Below, in pieces: positions 52,783-61,072 of a stretch of DNA of 64,000 nt. The position numbers were made by a program, and so were the translations under genes. The stretch spans positions 1 to 64,000 of the forward strand of contig CAKOLN010000002.1 of the NCBI GenBank assembly GCA_934096075.1, in the 5' to 3' direction. The stretch's first letter is position 1, and every line of letters begins with the position of its first letter. Below the pieces are notes generated by a model. That model saw nothing but the letters and a program-made list of their open reading frames with translations. It did no database searches and had not been told where the DNA came from. The DNA comes from an uncultured Bacilli bacterium (GTDB lineage: Bacteria > Bacillota_I > Bacilli_A > RF39 > UBA660).

Positions 52783-53466
52783 TTATACCTCCTTTAGTGT
52801 TTGAATAATTAATCCTGCAGTATTATTTATTTCATTTGTATTAGTATTTTCTTCTTTAGTTGTTACTAAATACATTTTATTATTTACTAAGAATGCATAT
52901 CTATTATCAACAATCTTATGACCACTAGAAGTGTACATGTATTGAATTCCATATACATATTTATCACCTACATAATTGGATAGCATATTTATTGTTATAG
53001 TAGCATCAGAATATTCTTTTCCAATTTCATTAGTTAAATCATTTAGTATATCTTGAGGATTAGTGTAATTCTTATATTTTTCTATCAATATATAAGGAAT
53101 TAATGCACCTTGATCATCTATATTTTTACCAACATATATTGTATTAGTTTTATCTACATATGCTTTGTAATCAGTAGGAAATTCAAAGTAAAGACCCCCT
53201 TGATTAAATACATAGTTACCATTATTGGTTTGTAGTGTAGGAGTATCATTTTTCTTTCCAGCAGTGCTATTATAAATTAGAAACCCTACAACCACTACTA
53301 ATAAAATTGGTAAGAATTTTGTGTAATTATTCTTTTTTAATTCATCAAATGTTTTATTTACCGTATTAGAAACACTTTTTTGTTTAAGTTCATAACCACA
53401 ATGTGGACAAGACTCTGCTTTATCACTAATGTTTTTTTTACATTCTGGGCATTTTATTAAAGCCAT
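52783..53466 (-). CDS. Zinc-ribbon membrane protein
   Basis: The product is 227 residues. It opens with the same MALIKCPEC start as PrsW and one zinc ribbon (CPECKKNISDKAESCPHCG), followed by a membrane segment (FLPILLVVVVGFLIYNS) and an extracytoplasmic domain of about 140 residues with GGLYFEFPTDYKAYVDK. The shared zinc-ribbon start suggests the same cytoplasmic partner as PrsW. Function unknown. Confidence 0.75.
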   Translation of the reverse strand: MALIKCPECKKNISDKAESCPHCGYELKQKSVSNTVNKTFDELKKNNYTKFLPILLVVVVGFLIYNSTAGKKNDTPTLQTNNGNYVFNQGGLYFEFPTDYKAYVDKTNTIYVGKNIDDQGALIPYILIEKYKNYTNPQDILNDLTNEIGKEYSDATITINMLSNYVGDKYVYGIQYMYTSSGHKIVDNRYAFLVNNKMYLVTTKEENTNTNEINNTAGLIIQTLKEV

Positions 53467-53478
53467 TTAAAATCCTCC

Positions 53479-56061
53479 TTATTCATCATCACCAAAGAAA
53501 TCATCAAAGAATTCATCGTCAGTAATATTATTATCTACTACTATACTATCAACATCTATGTTAATATTTGGCTTTTCTATTTCTTCTTCAATATCGTCTT
53601 GTATATCGTTTGCTTCTTTAGTAAAAGTATCATCTATTTGATTATCATTTTCTTTTGTAGTCTCAACTTTTAACAAATCATTAAATATATCATGACTTTC
53701 GTTAACCATATCCTCATTAACAGGTTTAACTTCTTCTTTAGGATTTTCTTCATCAGAATTTTCCACAAATGGATTTAAAGAATCTAATAATTTATTGTCT
53801 TCTTCCTCTTTATTAAATTCATTATAATTAAATATATCTTTATCCTCTTCGATTGTATTAGCTTTTTCTTCATTATTTTCTTTCTTAGCTTCTGCTTCTT
53901 CTTTTTCTAATTCTGCAATTTTAGCATCTATCTTTTTAAGTAAATCATCAACATCAATATTGCTAGAATAATTTTCATTAGAAAAATCATCAATTGTATC
54001 TTCTACTTTAGTTTGTTCAGGTTGCTTTTCATTACTTTCTGTTTTGTTTGTTTCTTCTCCTCTTTTATATTCTTCATATTTTTGATTTATAATTTTTTCA
54101 AAGTCATTTTCATCTGGGGCATCTTTACCAGACTTTTGAAGTTTTTCTTTTTCAAGTTTTTCTTCTTCTTCAAGTTTAGCTATTTGTGCATCTATATTTT
54201 TTACTAAATCATCAATATTAGATGAAGAATTTTCATTAAACATTCCTTTATTCATAGAAGGCATTCCAAATGGAGGAATAAATGGATTTCCTCCCATTGG
54301 ATCTGATGAACCAAATTCATCTTTTCTATTTTCATCGACAAACTTTTTAATGTCAAATGTTTCTATTCCAACAGCTTCTCTTGTTGGATAAGCACTTATA
54401 CTATCTTCAAATCCCCATCCACCTTTTTTTGATTTAAAGATTTCAAAAGATGCAGTATGTTTAGTTTTAAAAGGTTGATTTCTAAATCTTTTGATAATCA
54501 TTTCAAATTTTTTCATTTGTTGTAAGTCACTAACAGTTACTAATGGTCTTACTGGTGGTTGTGGTTTATCTTTTTCTACCTTAGGTTTTACTTCACCTAA
54601 AAGTTTGCTTATTTCTTCTAGTGCAGCATATTCGGTAGTAATTAAATAGAACATATTACCACAGTTACCTTTAATAGTTTCAGCTACTTCTTTACCATAC
54701 ACTTTATTAAGTTGACTAAAGTTTTGAATACCAAAACTAAATCTAATATTTCTTGAACGAGATGCAGTAATCATACTTTCTACATCTTTTAAAGCAGGCA
54801 TGTTAGCAAATTCATCAAGTATAAAATTAGTTCTAACTTTTAATTTAAGATTTTCTGTTTTTTGTGCTTCGTCGATTAAACATTCATATACTTGTTTAAC
54901 AAATATAGTTGCTAGTGCGTGATATGTTGTTTTTTCATCGTGTACTTTTAAGAATATTGCTGTTTTTTCATTACCTATTTTTCTTACATCAAAGTCAGTA
55001 TAACTTAACATTTCAGCTAATTTAGGACGACTTGAGAATATTCTAATCTTTTGTCTAAATGTTGATGTAATACCACCTTTAGTGTCAGCTGGTGCCATAA
55101 CTGTCGCTGATGCACTTATGTAAGCACTAGAAAGCTCACCTTTAATTTTAAAGTACTCTTTGTCATATTTACTAGCACCACATCTATCTTCACCAAATGT
55201 ACTCATTGCATTTATACTGTTTAAGTTAACTTCTTTTTCACTTTTAGCATCTTCAAATAAACCAAGTGCAAGTCCAGTAAAGTAGTCAGCTGCACTCTTT
55301 TGCCAGAATGGATCATTGTTATTAGCGTCTACTAAGATATTTGTTGCTAAGTCTTCCAAAAGTTCCATTGCTTTATCTTCTTTACCCATTTTATAATATT
55401 GGTAAGGTAAAGTTAATGGGTTCCATGCACTACCATGTTCTGGATCACGAAAGTTAACTATTATAACATTATATCCTTTTTCTCTTAACATATTAGCATT
55501 ATGTTCATAAATTTCACCTTTAGGGTCAGTAATAATCATACTTTCTCCAGCTTTACCTAATATTTTAACCTGTGGGTCTAATATTGTTGCTGTTTTACCT
55601 GAACCAGATGCACCTATAATTAAACTATGGTTTTCTCCATCATCAACCCATGCCTCTTTGTCATTTAATATAATTGGAATTCCAGCATGTTCATATGTAT
55701 CATCTTTAAGAACTATTTTTTTAACGTTGTATGCTTCTTTCATTTCATCTTCTTTCATCCAACGTGCCCATCCAGCTTCATCTTTTTCTTTGGCTTTACC
55801 AAATCCAAAACCTTTTTCTCTACTATAAAATTTATCAGATGAACCCATTATGACTGCAAGAAGTGCAAGAATATATAATGTTATAGTAGTTATTAAATAT
55901 TCTCTTCCAAATGCAGGAAAAGGGTTTAATCCCCAAAACCTATTATAAATAGCAATATACCTTAAATTCATAACTGCAATTGCAACTAAATATAATAGAA
56001 ATATTGCAAACATTAAAAATATTAACGCATCTTTAGGTTTTGCTGTGAATTTCAATTTCAT
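53479..56061 (-). CDS. VirD4/TraG-type coupling ATPase
   Basis: The product is 860 residues. Two N-terminal membrane helices (ALIFLMFAIFLLYLVAIAV, LITTITLYILALLAVIMG) precede the RecA-like ATPase with Walker A IIGASGSGKTATI, TDPKGEIYE, Walker B NFILDEFANMP and the SRSRNIRFSFGIQNFSQL block of T4SS coupling proteins. Residues from about 590 form a long acidic coil-rich tail with a repeated unit NIDDLVKNIDAQIAKLEEEE / NIDVDDLLKKIDAKIAELEKEE. Coupling proteins feed DNA or proteins to type IV secretion. No relaxase is in the window, so protein secretion is also possible. Confidence 0.92.
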   Translation of the reverse strand: MKLKFTAKPKDALIFLMFAIFLLYLVAIAVMNLRYIAIYNRFWGLNPFPAFGREYLITTITLYILALLAVIMGSSDKFYSREKGFGFGKAKEKDEAGWARWMKEDEMKEAYNVKKIVLKDDTYEHAGIPIILNDKEAWVDDGENHSLIIGASGSGKTATILDPQVKILGKAGESMIITDPKGEIYEHNANMLREKGYNVIIVNFRDPEHGSAWNPLTLPYQYYKMGKEDKAMELLEDLATNILVDANNNDPFWQKSAADYFTGLALGLFEDAKSEKEVNLNSINAMSTFGEDRCGASKYDKEYFKIKGELSSAYISASATVMAPADTKGGITSTFRQKIRIFSSRPKLAEMLSYTDFDVRKIGNEKTAIFLKVHDEKTTYHALATIFVKQVYECLIDEAQKTENLKLKVRTNFILDEFANMPALKDVESMITASRSRNIRFSFGIQNFSQLNKVYGKEVAETIKGNCGNMFYLITTEYAALEEISKLLGEVKPKVEKDKPQPPVRPLVTVSDLQQMKKFEMIIKRFRNQPFKTKHTASFEIFKSKKGGWGFEDSISAYPTREAVGIETFDIKKFVDENRKDEFGSSDPMGGNPFIPPFGMPSMNKGMFNENSSSNIDDLVKNIDAQIAKLEEEEKLEKEKLQKSGKDAPDENDFEKIINQKYEEYKRGEETNKTESNEKQPEQTKVEDTIDDFSNENYSSNIDVDDLLKKIDAKIAELEKEEAEAKKENNEEKANTIEEDKDIFNYNEFNKEEEDNKLLDSLNPFVENSDEENPKEEVKPVNEDMVNESHDIFNDLLKVETTKENDNQIDDTFTKEANDIQDDIEEEIEKPNINIDVDSIVVDNNITDDEFFDDFFGDDE

Positions 56062-56130
56062 AAATAATACACCCTCTTTGTCTATAAACTAATTGTATCA
56101 AAATTTTAAGAAAAAAAATAGTATTATTAA

Positions 56131-56160
56131 AGAAAAAAAAGTGGAATTTTCCACTTTACA
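56131..56160 (-). terminator. Terminator after tadC-like gene
   Basis: AAAGTGGAA and TTCCACTTT pair around AA on the minus strand, followed by T5 or more. It separates the TadA-TadB-TadC transcript from the TraG operon. Confidence 0.88.
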
Positions 56161-56947
56161 TAGTTTTAAACATTCTAAGTATAGCTAATAGTAATATTAT
56201 CATTACACCAATACCTGTTGTTGATAACATAACCATTGTTCTTTTTTCCATTCTTTCAAGTCTTTCTTTATATTTTGTTTCACGACTTTTTGCTTGCAAA
56301 TTAGAGATTGTTCTAGAAAAGACTATTAATTGATCTTGTTTTCTTTCTTGATTACCTAAACCAAGTCTATATAATAATCTCATCATTCTCATTGAATCTC
56401 TAACTGGATACCTAATTGCAAATTTCATATATGGATCTATTGTAGAATCACCAGCATTAATGCTTGATATTAATTCTTTTAGTCCCTCTTTAAATATAGG
56501 GGGGGCTTGGTCAACACTCTTAGTAATTGCTACTGGAACAGTGTAGTGTTGAATCAGAATCTCCAAACTTTTTAAGTAATATGGTAATAATAAATTTATT
56601 TCATGCAAGTGTTTTTTATAATAGCTTTTTAAATTCGAATATCCAGACTTGAATACAATATAAGCAACTACAAAACATACTATTAAATTTAAAAATGTTA
56701 AATTTGAAATAAATATTACAACTAATAATAGCAATATGAGTAATCCATCTTTAACTCTTTTTTCAAATAATACTTCTGGATCGACTCCATCACCATATTT
56801 TGCTTCAACTAAAAAATCATAGTCGTCTTCTTTTAACAATTTAAATACTTTTTCATTATCTTTTATAAACTTATTGCCATCTATTTTACCTTGAGCAAGT
56901 AGCAACACAACAAGTAAGACACCAATAACTGCAATTTCCCACATCAT
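56156..56947 (-). CDS. TadC-like inner membrane platform protein (T2SSF family)
   Basis: The product is 263 residues with membrane helices at the N-terminus, middle and C-terminus (MVMLSTTGIGVMIILLLAILRMF). The T2SSF-like stretch is YYLKSLEILIQHYTVPVAITKSVDQAPPIF then RYPVRDSMRMMRLLYRLG. Such proteins form the platform of Tad pili. The ATG overlaps the TadB stop (ATGA). The family call rests on position and topology as well as pattern. Confidence 0.75.
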   Translation of the reverse strand: MMWEIAVIGVLLVVLLLAQGKIDGNKFIKDNEKVFKLLKEDDYDFLVEAKYGDGVDPEVLFEKRVKDGLLILLLLVVIFISNLTFLNLIVCFVVAYIVFKSGYSNLKSYYKKHLHEINLLLPYYLKSLEILIQHYTVPVAITKSVDQAPPIFKEGLKELISSINAGDSTIDPYMKFAIRYPVRDSMRMMRLLYRLGLGNQERKQDQLIVFSRTISNLQAKSRETKYKERLERMEKRTMVMLSTTGIGVMIILLLAILRMFKTM

Positions 56948-57843
56948 TCGGCACCCACATCCTCGTTATAATATTTTTCTCCGCTTACTAGGAAATAGGT
57001 ATTAATCAATATTATTGCATGTAACATAAGTCTTACATAGAACAATTGAGTTAATTGAACATAACTATCTCTTCCTAATAAAAATTGAATTACTGCTACT
57101 AAGAAGTATAGGGCAACACCAAATGTTAAAAATTGTTTATGGAATGTTTGTCTATCTATTCTATCTCTATAAACATTTTCAACAAGCATATCTATATCTT
57201 GAAGCATACCTTCTAGTGCTTCTCCACTATCTTTAGAACCTTCTTTAGTTATTTGTAGGAATAACTGGTGCATATTTCTAATTACATAGAAGTCATATTT
57301 ACTATTCATGTAATCTATTGCCTCATCAATTGTACTACTACTGTAAGCAATTGATATCATTTCATTAACATCAGCTAATACGGGATCTTCTAATACTCCA
57401 CTATCTCTTACTCCTTCAAGTGACTTAACAAATGATTGGGTAGTATTGAATTCCATTATTACGTTTGTACTGTATACTTGAATTTGTTCAAATATAAATT
57501 CACTATAGACCTTATTACATCTTAAATATGCCAAATAAGGAACAAATAATATAGCTGCAATTACATAAATAATAGATACTATTATACTATAAAAATATGC
57601 ATATGATATAATCGCTGCAAGTATACCAAATATAGTTACTTGAATAGCATATTGTCTTGGCGTATATTCTTTACCTAACTCTTTTGTTTTTTCTCTTACT
57701 ACTTTAAAAGAATAAGGCGCATATTTATTATATAGGTCTGATATACTTTTAGATAAATATTTATAAAATTTTTCACCTTGACTTTTTCTAAATAGTACAA
57801 GAAATATCAGAATTGCTGCAACAATTATTATTTCTATATACAT
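56944..57843 (-). CDS. TadB-like inner membrane platform protein (T2SSF family)
   Basis: The product is 299 residues. N-terminal helices are followed by the T2SSF cytoplasmic domain, for example QVYSTNVIMEFNTTQSFVKSLEGV and ISIAYSSSTIDEAIDYM, then NVYRDRIDRQTFHKQFLTFG and C-terminal helices. It would partner TadC in the platform below the TadA-like ATPase encoded just upstream. AGAGGTG precedes the ATG. Confidence 0.8.
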   Translation of the reverse strand: MYIEIIIVAAILIFLVLFRKSQGEKFYKYLSKSISDLYNKYAPYSFKVVREKTKELGKEYTPRQYAIQVTIFGILAAIISYAYFYSIIVSIIYVIAAILFVPYLAYLRCNKVYSEFIFEQIQVYSTNVIMEFNTTQSFVKSLEGVRDSGVLEDPVLADVNEMISIAYSSSTIDEAIDYMNSKYDFYVIRNMHQLFLQITKEGSKDSGEALEGMLQDIDMLVENVYRDRIDRQTFHKQFLTFGVALYFLVAVIQFLLGRDSYVQLTQLFYVRLMLHAIILINTYFLVSGEKYYNEDVGAE

Positions 57844-57864
57844 ATTATCACCTCTCTTTATAAC

Positions 57865-58968
57865 TTATTTTAATGTTTCAATCACTGCTTCCTTAATTTC
57901 ATTACCTTCTCTTACAAAAGTTTCTCTTGGTAAATAAATTCCTTGTGCATCTAAATAGTCAAGTAAATGCTTTGTTGGATTATGATATGATTCATGTCCA
58001 TCCATTGTTTTAGTATATAAAACATTTGTCTTAGCATTATTATCATCATCTACATAAAATTCACATACCTCAACTATTTCTCTTTGGAATCTACCATATT
58101 TTTTTGACATATATCCCTTAACATGTACACCCAAATGGATATATCTATGCATGCCTCTTAAAAATTGGTCAACTTCTTGATTAGATTCAAGTAAGCTATA
58201 TAAACGCATTGGTATACCACTTGCTTTCTCAGAGTGAATTGTTGACAAAATATTATGTCCACTTGAAATAGAGTTTCTTACTGCAGTAACCGCTTCAGCA
58301 CTACGAACCTCTGATAATAAAATCCATTTAGGATTTTGTCTCATACAAGTTACAAGTACATCACTATAACTAGCAATATTATTTGTTTTCATAGCAACAA
58401 TATCTCTATGTGGAAATATTTTATCTAAGTGTAATTCCAAAGTATCTTCTATTGTTATTACTTTTTCATTTTCAGCAATATGACTTGCTAAATATTTAAC
58501 CAATTCTGTTTTACCACTACCAGTTTCACCACTTACTATTATATTACAGTGACCTTCAACACACTTGAATAGAAAATCATGTATTTGTAAAGATACATAA
58601 TTTTCACCAAGTAATTTTTCTTTATTTAGTCTTATTTTTGCTGGTGTTTTACGAATAACGCATGCTATTCCATTGGTTGCAATAGAATCATGAACAAAGT
58701 TTAAACGTAACTCAGCACTTTCAGCATCTAGAAATGGGTGTGCCATATTGAATGTTTTACCCATTACATTAGAGCATTGGAAAGCAATTTTTTCCATTAA
58801 AGCATTATTAATATCTGGTCTTTCTACTCTAAAAACACCTTTAGTTAATGTTTTTAAGTGTATTTGACCTTCATTAGAATATGAGACGTCGGTAATATCA
58901 TCATTATCCAAAAACTCTTTTAATGGGCCAAAATCAATTTGATCAAATATTGTTCCTTTTTCAGTCAT
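57865..58968 (-). CDS. TadA/CpaF (VirB11-like) secretion ATPase
   Basis: The product is 367 residues. The N-terminal domain has PLKEFLDNDDITDVSYSNEG. The ATPase core carries Walker A IVSGETGSGKTELVKYL, the Asp box ITIEDTLELHL, Walker B WILLSEVRSAEAVTAV and the His box SSGHNILSTIHSEKAS. This is the secretion NTPase shared by Tad pili and type IV secretion. ATG at 58968 is chosen because AAAGGGTG precedes it. It is somewhat shorter than CpaF, without the long N-terminal FHA-type region. Confidence 0.93.
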   Translation of the reverse strand: MTEKGTIFDQIDFGPLKEFLDNDDITDVSYSNEGQIHLKTLTKGVFRVERPDINNALMEKIAFQCSNVMGKTFNMAHPFLDAESAELRLNFVHDSIATNGIACVIRKTPAKIRLNKEKLLGENYVSLQIHDFLFKCVEGHCNIIVSGETGSGKTELVKYLASHIAENEKVITIEDTLELHLDKIFPHRDIVAMKTNNIASYSDVLVTCMRQNPKWILLSEVRSAEAVTAVRNSISSGHNILSTIHSEKASGIPMRLYSLLESNQEVDQFLRGMHRYIHLGVHVKGYMSKKYGRFQREIVEVCEFYVDDDNNAKTNVLYTKTMDGHESYHNPTKHLLDYLDAQGIYLPRETFVREGNEIKEAVIETLK

Positions 58969-59008
58969 ATATGACACCCTTTCTATTTCTTTTTAACAAT
59001 TTAATTAA

Positions 59009-59818
59009 TTATTCTAATGTTCCAATTCCACCAGGATTAGTATTAGTTCCTTGTTCTGGTAGAATAACTGTCTTACTTAATATAAAGTCTTGTAGGTATT
59101 CACTACTTACTACTGTAGCACCTGGTTTTTCACTATAAGATTTATTTCTTGGTACTGGAATAATTTCACCACTTAAATATCCAGCTTTTCTTAGTAATAA
59201 ATGCATATCTTCAGGTACAGCAAATATTAAGCTAGATGGTGTTCCAAGTTTAGAACTATTTTCAAATACATGGTTACCACTTGAATCCTTAACTGCAAGT
59301 ACTTCAATACTTTCAATTAATTTACCTAATAATAACTTTCCAGTGTCATCATAAGCAGCATAATATAAATCAATATAGTTTCCAGGGAATATTGAATTAC
59401 CATAAGTAGTTTCAGTATTAACCTTTAAACTAACTACAGTGTAACCATCAGGAATATCTTCCCAAGCACTATCTGGCATTTGACTCCATTCAACCAAAGT
59501 TGATTTGTAGAACAAACTTCCAGAAGGTATAACTGTATTATAATTGGCATATTTTCCAATAATATCATTAACATTAGTTACTGTATTATCAGTTACCATT
59601 TTTTTAGGAATTTTAACATATCCAATCATATCTTTTGTTACCTCAGTTCTTGGTTGTATTTCCTCTTTAGCATATGGAACACTTAAAGGTTCAGTTGCTT
59701 TTTTTATTCTCCAATTGTAACCAAAGTATAAAACGAATACTATACCTAGTACACATATAATGGTTACAGTATTCTTATTAGTAAAAAACCTTTTCAATCC
59801 TATCAATATATTATTCAT
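59009..59818 (-). CDS. CpaB/RcpC-like SAF-domain protein
   Basis: The product is 269 residues from the ATG at 59818, where AGGAGG precedes; an upstream reading to 59878 lacks support. One membrane helix (TVTIICVLGIVFVLYFGYNW) is followed by a SAF-like domain: EEIQPRTEVTKDMIGYVKIP and IPSGSLFYKSTLV, then GNYIDLYYAAYDDTGK and FAVPEDMHLLLRKAGYLSG. CpaB links Tad machines to the wall or periplasm. It heads the TadA-TadB-TadC transcript. Confidence 0.83.
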   Translation of the reverse strand: MNNILIGLKRFFTNKNTVTIICVLGIVFVLYFGYNWRIKKATEPLSVPYAKEEIQPRTEVTKDMIGYVKIPKKMVTDNTVTNVNDIIGKYANYNTVIPSGSLFYKSTLVEWSQMPDSAWEDIPDGYTVVSLKVNTETTYGNSIFPGNYIDLYYAAYDDTGKLLLGKLIESIEVLAVKDSSGNHVFENSSKLGTPSSLIFAVPEDMHLLLRKAGYLSGEIIPVPRNKSYSEKPGATVVSSEYLQDFILSKTVILPEQGTNTNPGGIGTLE

Positions 59819-59883
59819 AACATAACTCCTCCTATTCTTACTATAAATAATTATAAACGAAAACAATATTAAAATCAATTATA

Positions 59884-59910
59884 AAAGAGAAAATTTTTTA
59901 TTTTCTCTTT
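59884..59910 (-). terminator. Hairpin between spoVS and the cpaB-like gene
   Basis: AAAGAGAAAAT and ATTTTCTCTTT pair around five A on the minus strand. A T-run is weak, so partial readthrough into the cpaB-like gene is possible. Confidence 0.7.
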
Positions 59911-59945
59911 GTTAAAATTTTTTAATTTTAATTATGCCTTTAACT

Positions 59946-60209
59946 TTACTTTGCTTCAACTATTAATTTAATAGCTGTTCTTTCTTCGCCATCAATTACA
60001 ATATCACTAAAAGCTGGGGTACACACTAAATTTTTTCCAGTTGGTGCAACATAACCTCTAGCTATTGCTATTGCTTTAATTGCTTGATTTAGAGCTCCTG
60101 CACCTATCGCTTGAATTTCAATTCCTTTATTTTGTTCTCTAAATAAGTTTGCAATTGCACCTGCAACTTTTTGTGGTACACTTTTTGATGATACCTTTAT
60201 TATATCCAT
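59946..60209 (-). CDS. spoVS: Stage V sporulation protein S
   Basis: The product is 87 residues, the usual length. It reads MDIIKVSSKSVPQKVAGAIA, then IEIQAIGAGALNQAIKAIAIARGYV and KNLVCTPAFSDIVIDGEERTAI, a close match to SpoVS (Alba-like fold). SpoVS affects sporulation and cell-cycle timing and probably binds nucleic acid. Here it stands alone between the large SpoIID/C39 gene group and the Tad-like genes. AAGGGGG precedes the ATG. Confidence 0.95.
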   Translation of the reverse strand: MDIIKVSSKSVPQKVAGAIANLFREQNKGIEIQAIGAGALNQAIKAIAIARGYVAPTGKNLVCTPAFSDIVIDGEERTAIKLIVEAK

Positions 60210-60266
60210 TTTATCTTTCCCCCTTAATAAAATATATTAAATAAGCTATTAAGTATGATTAATTTA

Positions 60267-60298
60267 AACAAAAAATAGTTAATTTTATTTAACTATTT
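60267..60298 (-). terminator. Terminator of the 61073-60285 operon
   Basis: AAATAGTTAA and TTAACTATTT pair around ATAAAA on the minus strand and are followed by TTTG. Confidence 0.8.
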
Positions 60299-61061
60299 CA
60301 CATTCATTTGCTTCTACAAATTTATTGTTTTTTAATCTATATAGAATATTACAATGTCCTAATTGATCATAATATTCTTTCGTTAAGATAAATTCTATTT
60401 TATTGTCATTAAATATATCTATTACATTACTAACTTTTATAAAGGCACTTTCTAATAATTCTTCTGGATACTCTTCACTAAGTATATTGTATTTACTATT
60501 ATTTTTATATACTAATATATTAAAAAATTTATCAGTCATAAAACCACTATTTATAAAGTATAAGCTTTCGTTATTTCCATCATTATCAAAATCTAAAGAT
60601 AAATATTGTATATTATTTTTAGTTAGTGATAACTTTGTTAAATTTGATAATTCATCTATTATATTTGTGTCTTCTAAAGTATTTATTTCATAAGAATATT
60701 GTGTAATATCTAAATTTCCTTCGTACATAAGGATTGATTCAGCATTTTTAAATATATTTCTATTTTCTTTATTGAAAGCATACATTTTTGAAGTACTTCC
60801 GTCATAAAATAATTTATTACTATTATAATATTTACCATCTATAAATGTATTATATTTTAAATTATTATATGCTGTAAGGTCTTTGGAAACATCTTTACAA
60901 TTCCATTTCACACAATCAATTATTGAAAAAGGGTATGTAATTAAAGTATAAGTATTTTTTTTATTTATAATTTCTATTATTAAATATATACCTAATATTA
61001 GTAATGTTATAAATCCAAGTATAAACATTAAACCTATTTCAAATTTATTATCTTTTTTCAT
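60285..61061 (-). CDS. Unknown membrane-anchored protein
   Basis: The product is 258 residues. One N-terminal membrane helix (FEIGLMFILGFITLLILGIYLII) is followed by an extracellular domain with two cysteines in DCVKWNCKDVSKDL and a late pair near EANECEIVK. A segment LSLDFDNDGNNESLYFINSG carries a calcium-binding-like DxDNDGxxE loop, which resembles VCBS/FG-GAP-type repeats. AAAGGGTGATG precedes the ATG. It begins 11 bases after the large SpoIID/C39 gene and is co-transcribed with it. Confidence 0.65.
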   Translation of the reverse strand: MKKDNKFEIGLMFILGFITLLILGIYLIIEIINKKNTYTLITYPFSIIDCVKWNCKDVSKDLTAYNNLKYNTFIDGKYYNSNKLFYDGSTSKMYAFNKENRNIFKNAESILMYEGNLDITQYSYEINTLEDTNIIDELSNLTKLSLTKNNIQYLSLDFDNDGNNESLYFINSGFMTDKFFNILVYKNNSKYNILSEEYPEELLESAFIKVSNVIDIFNDNKIEFILTKEYYDQLGHCNILYRLKNNKFVEANECEIVK

Positions 61062-61072
61062 TACATCACCCT

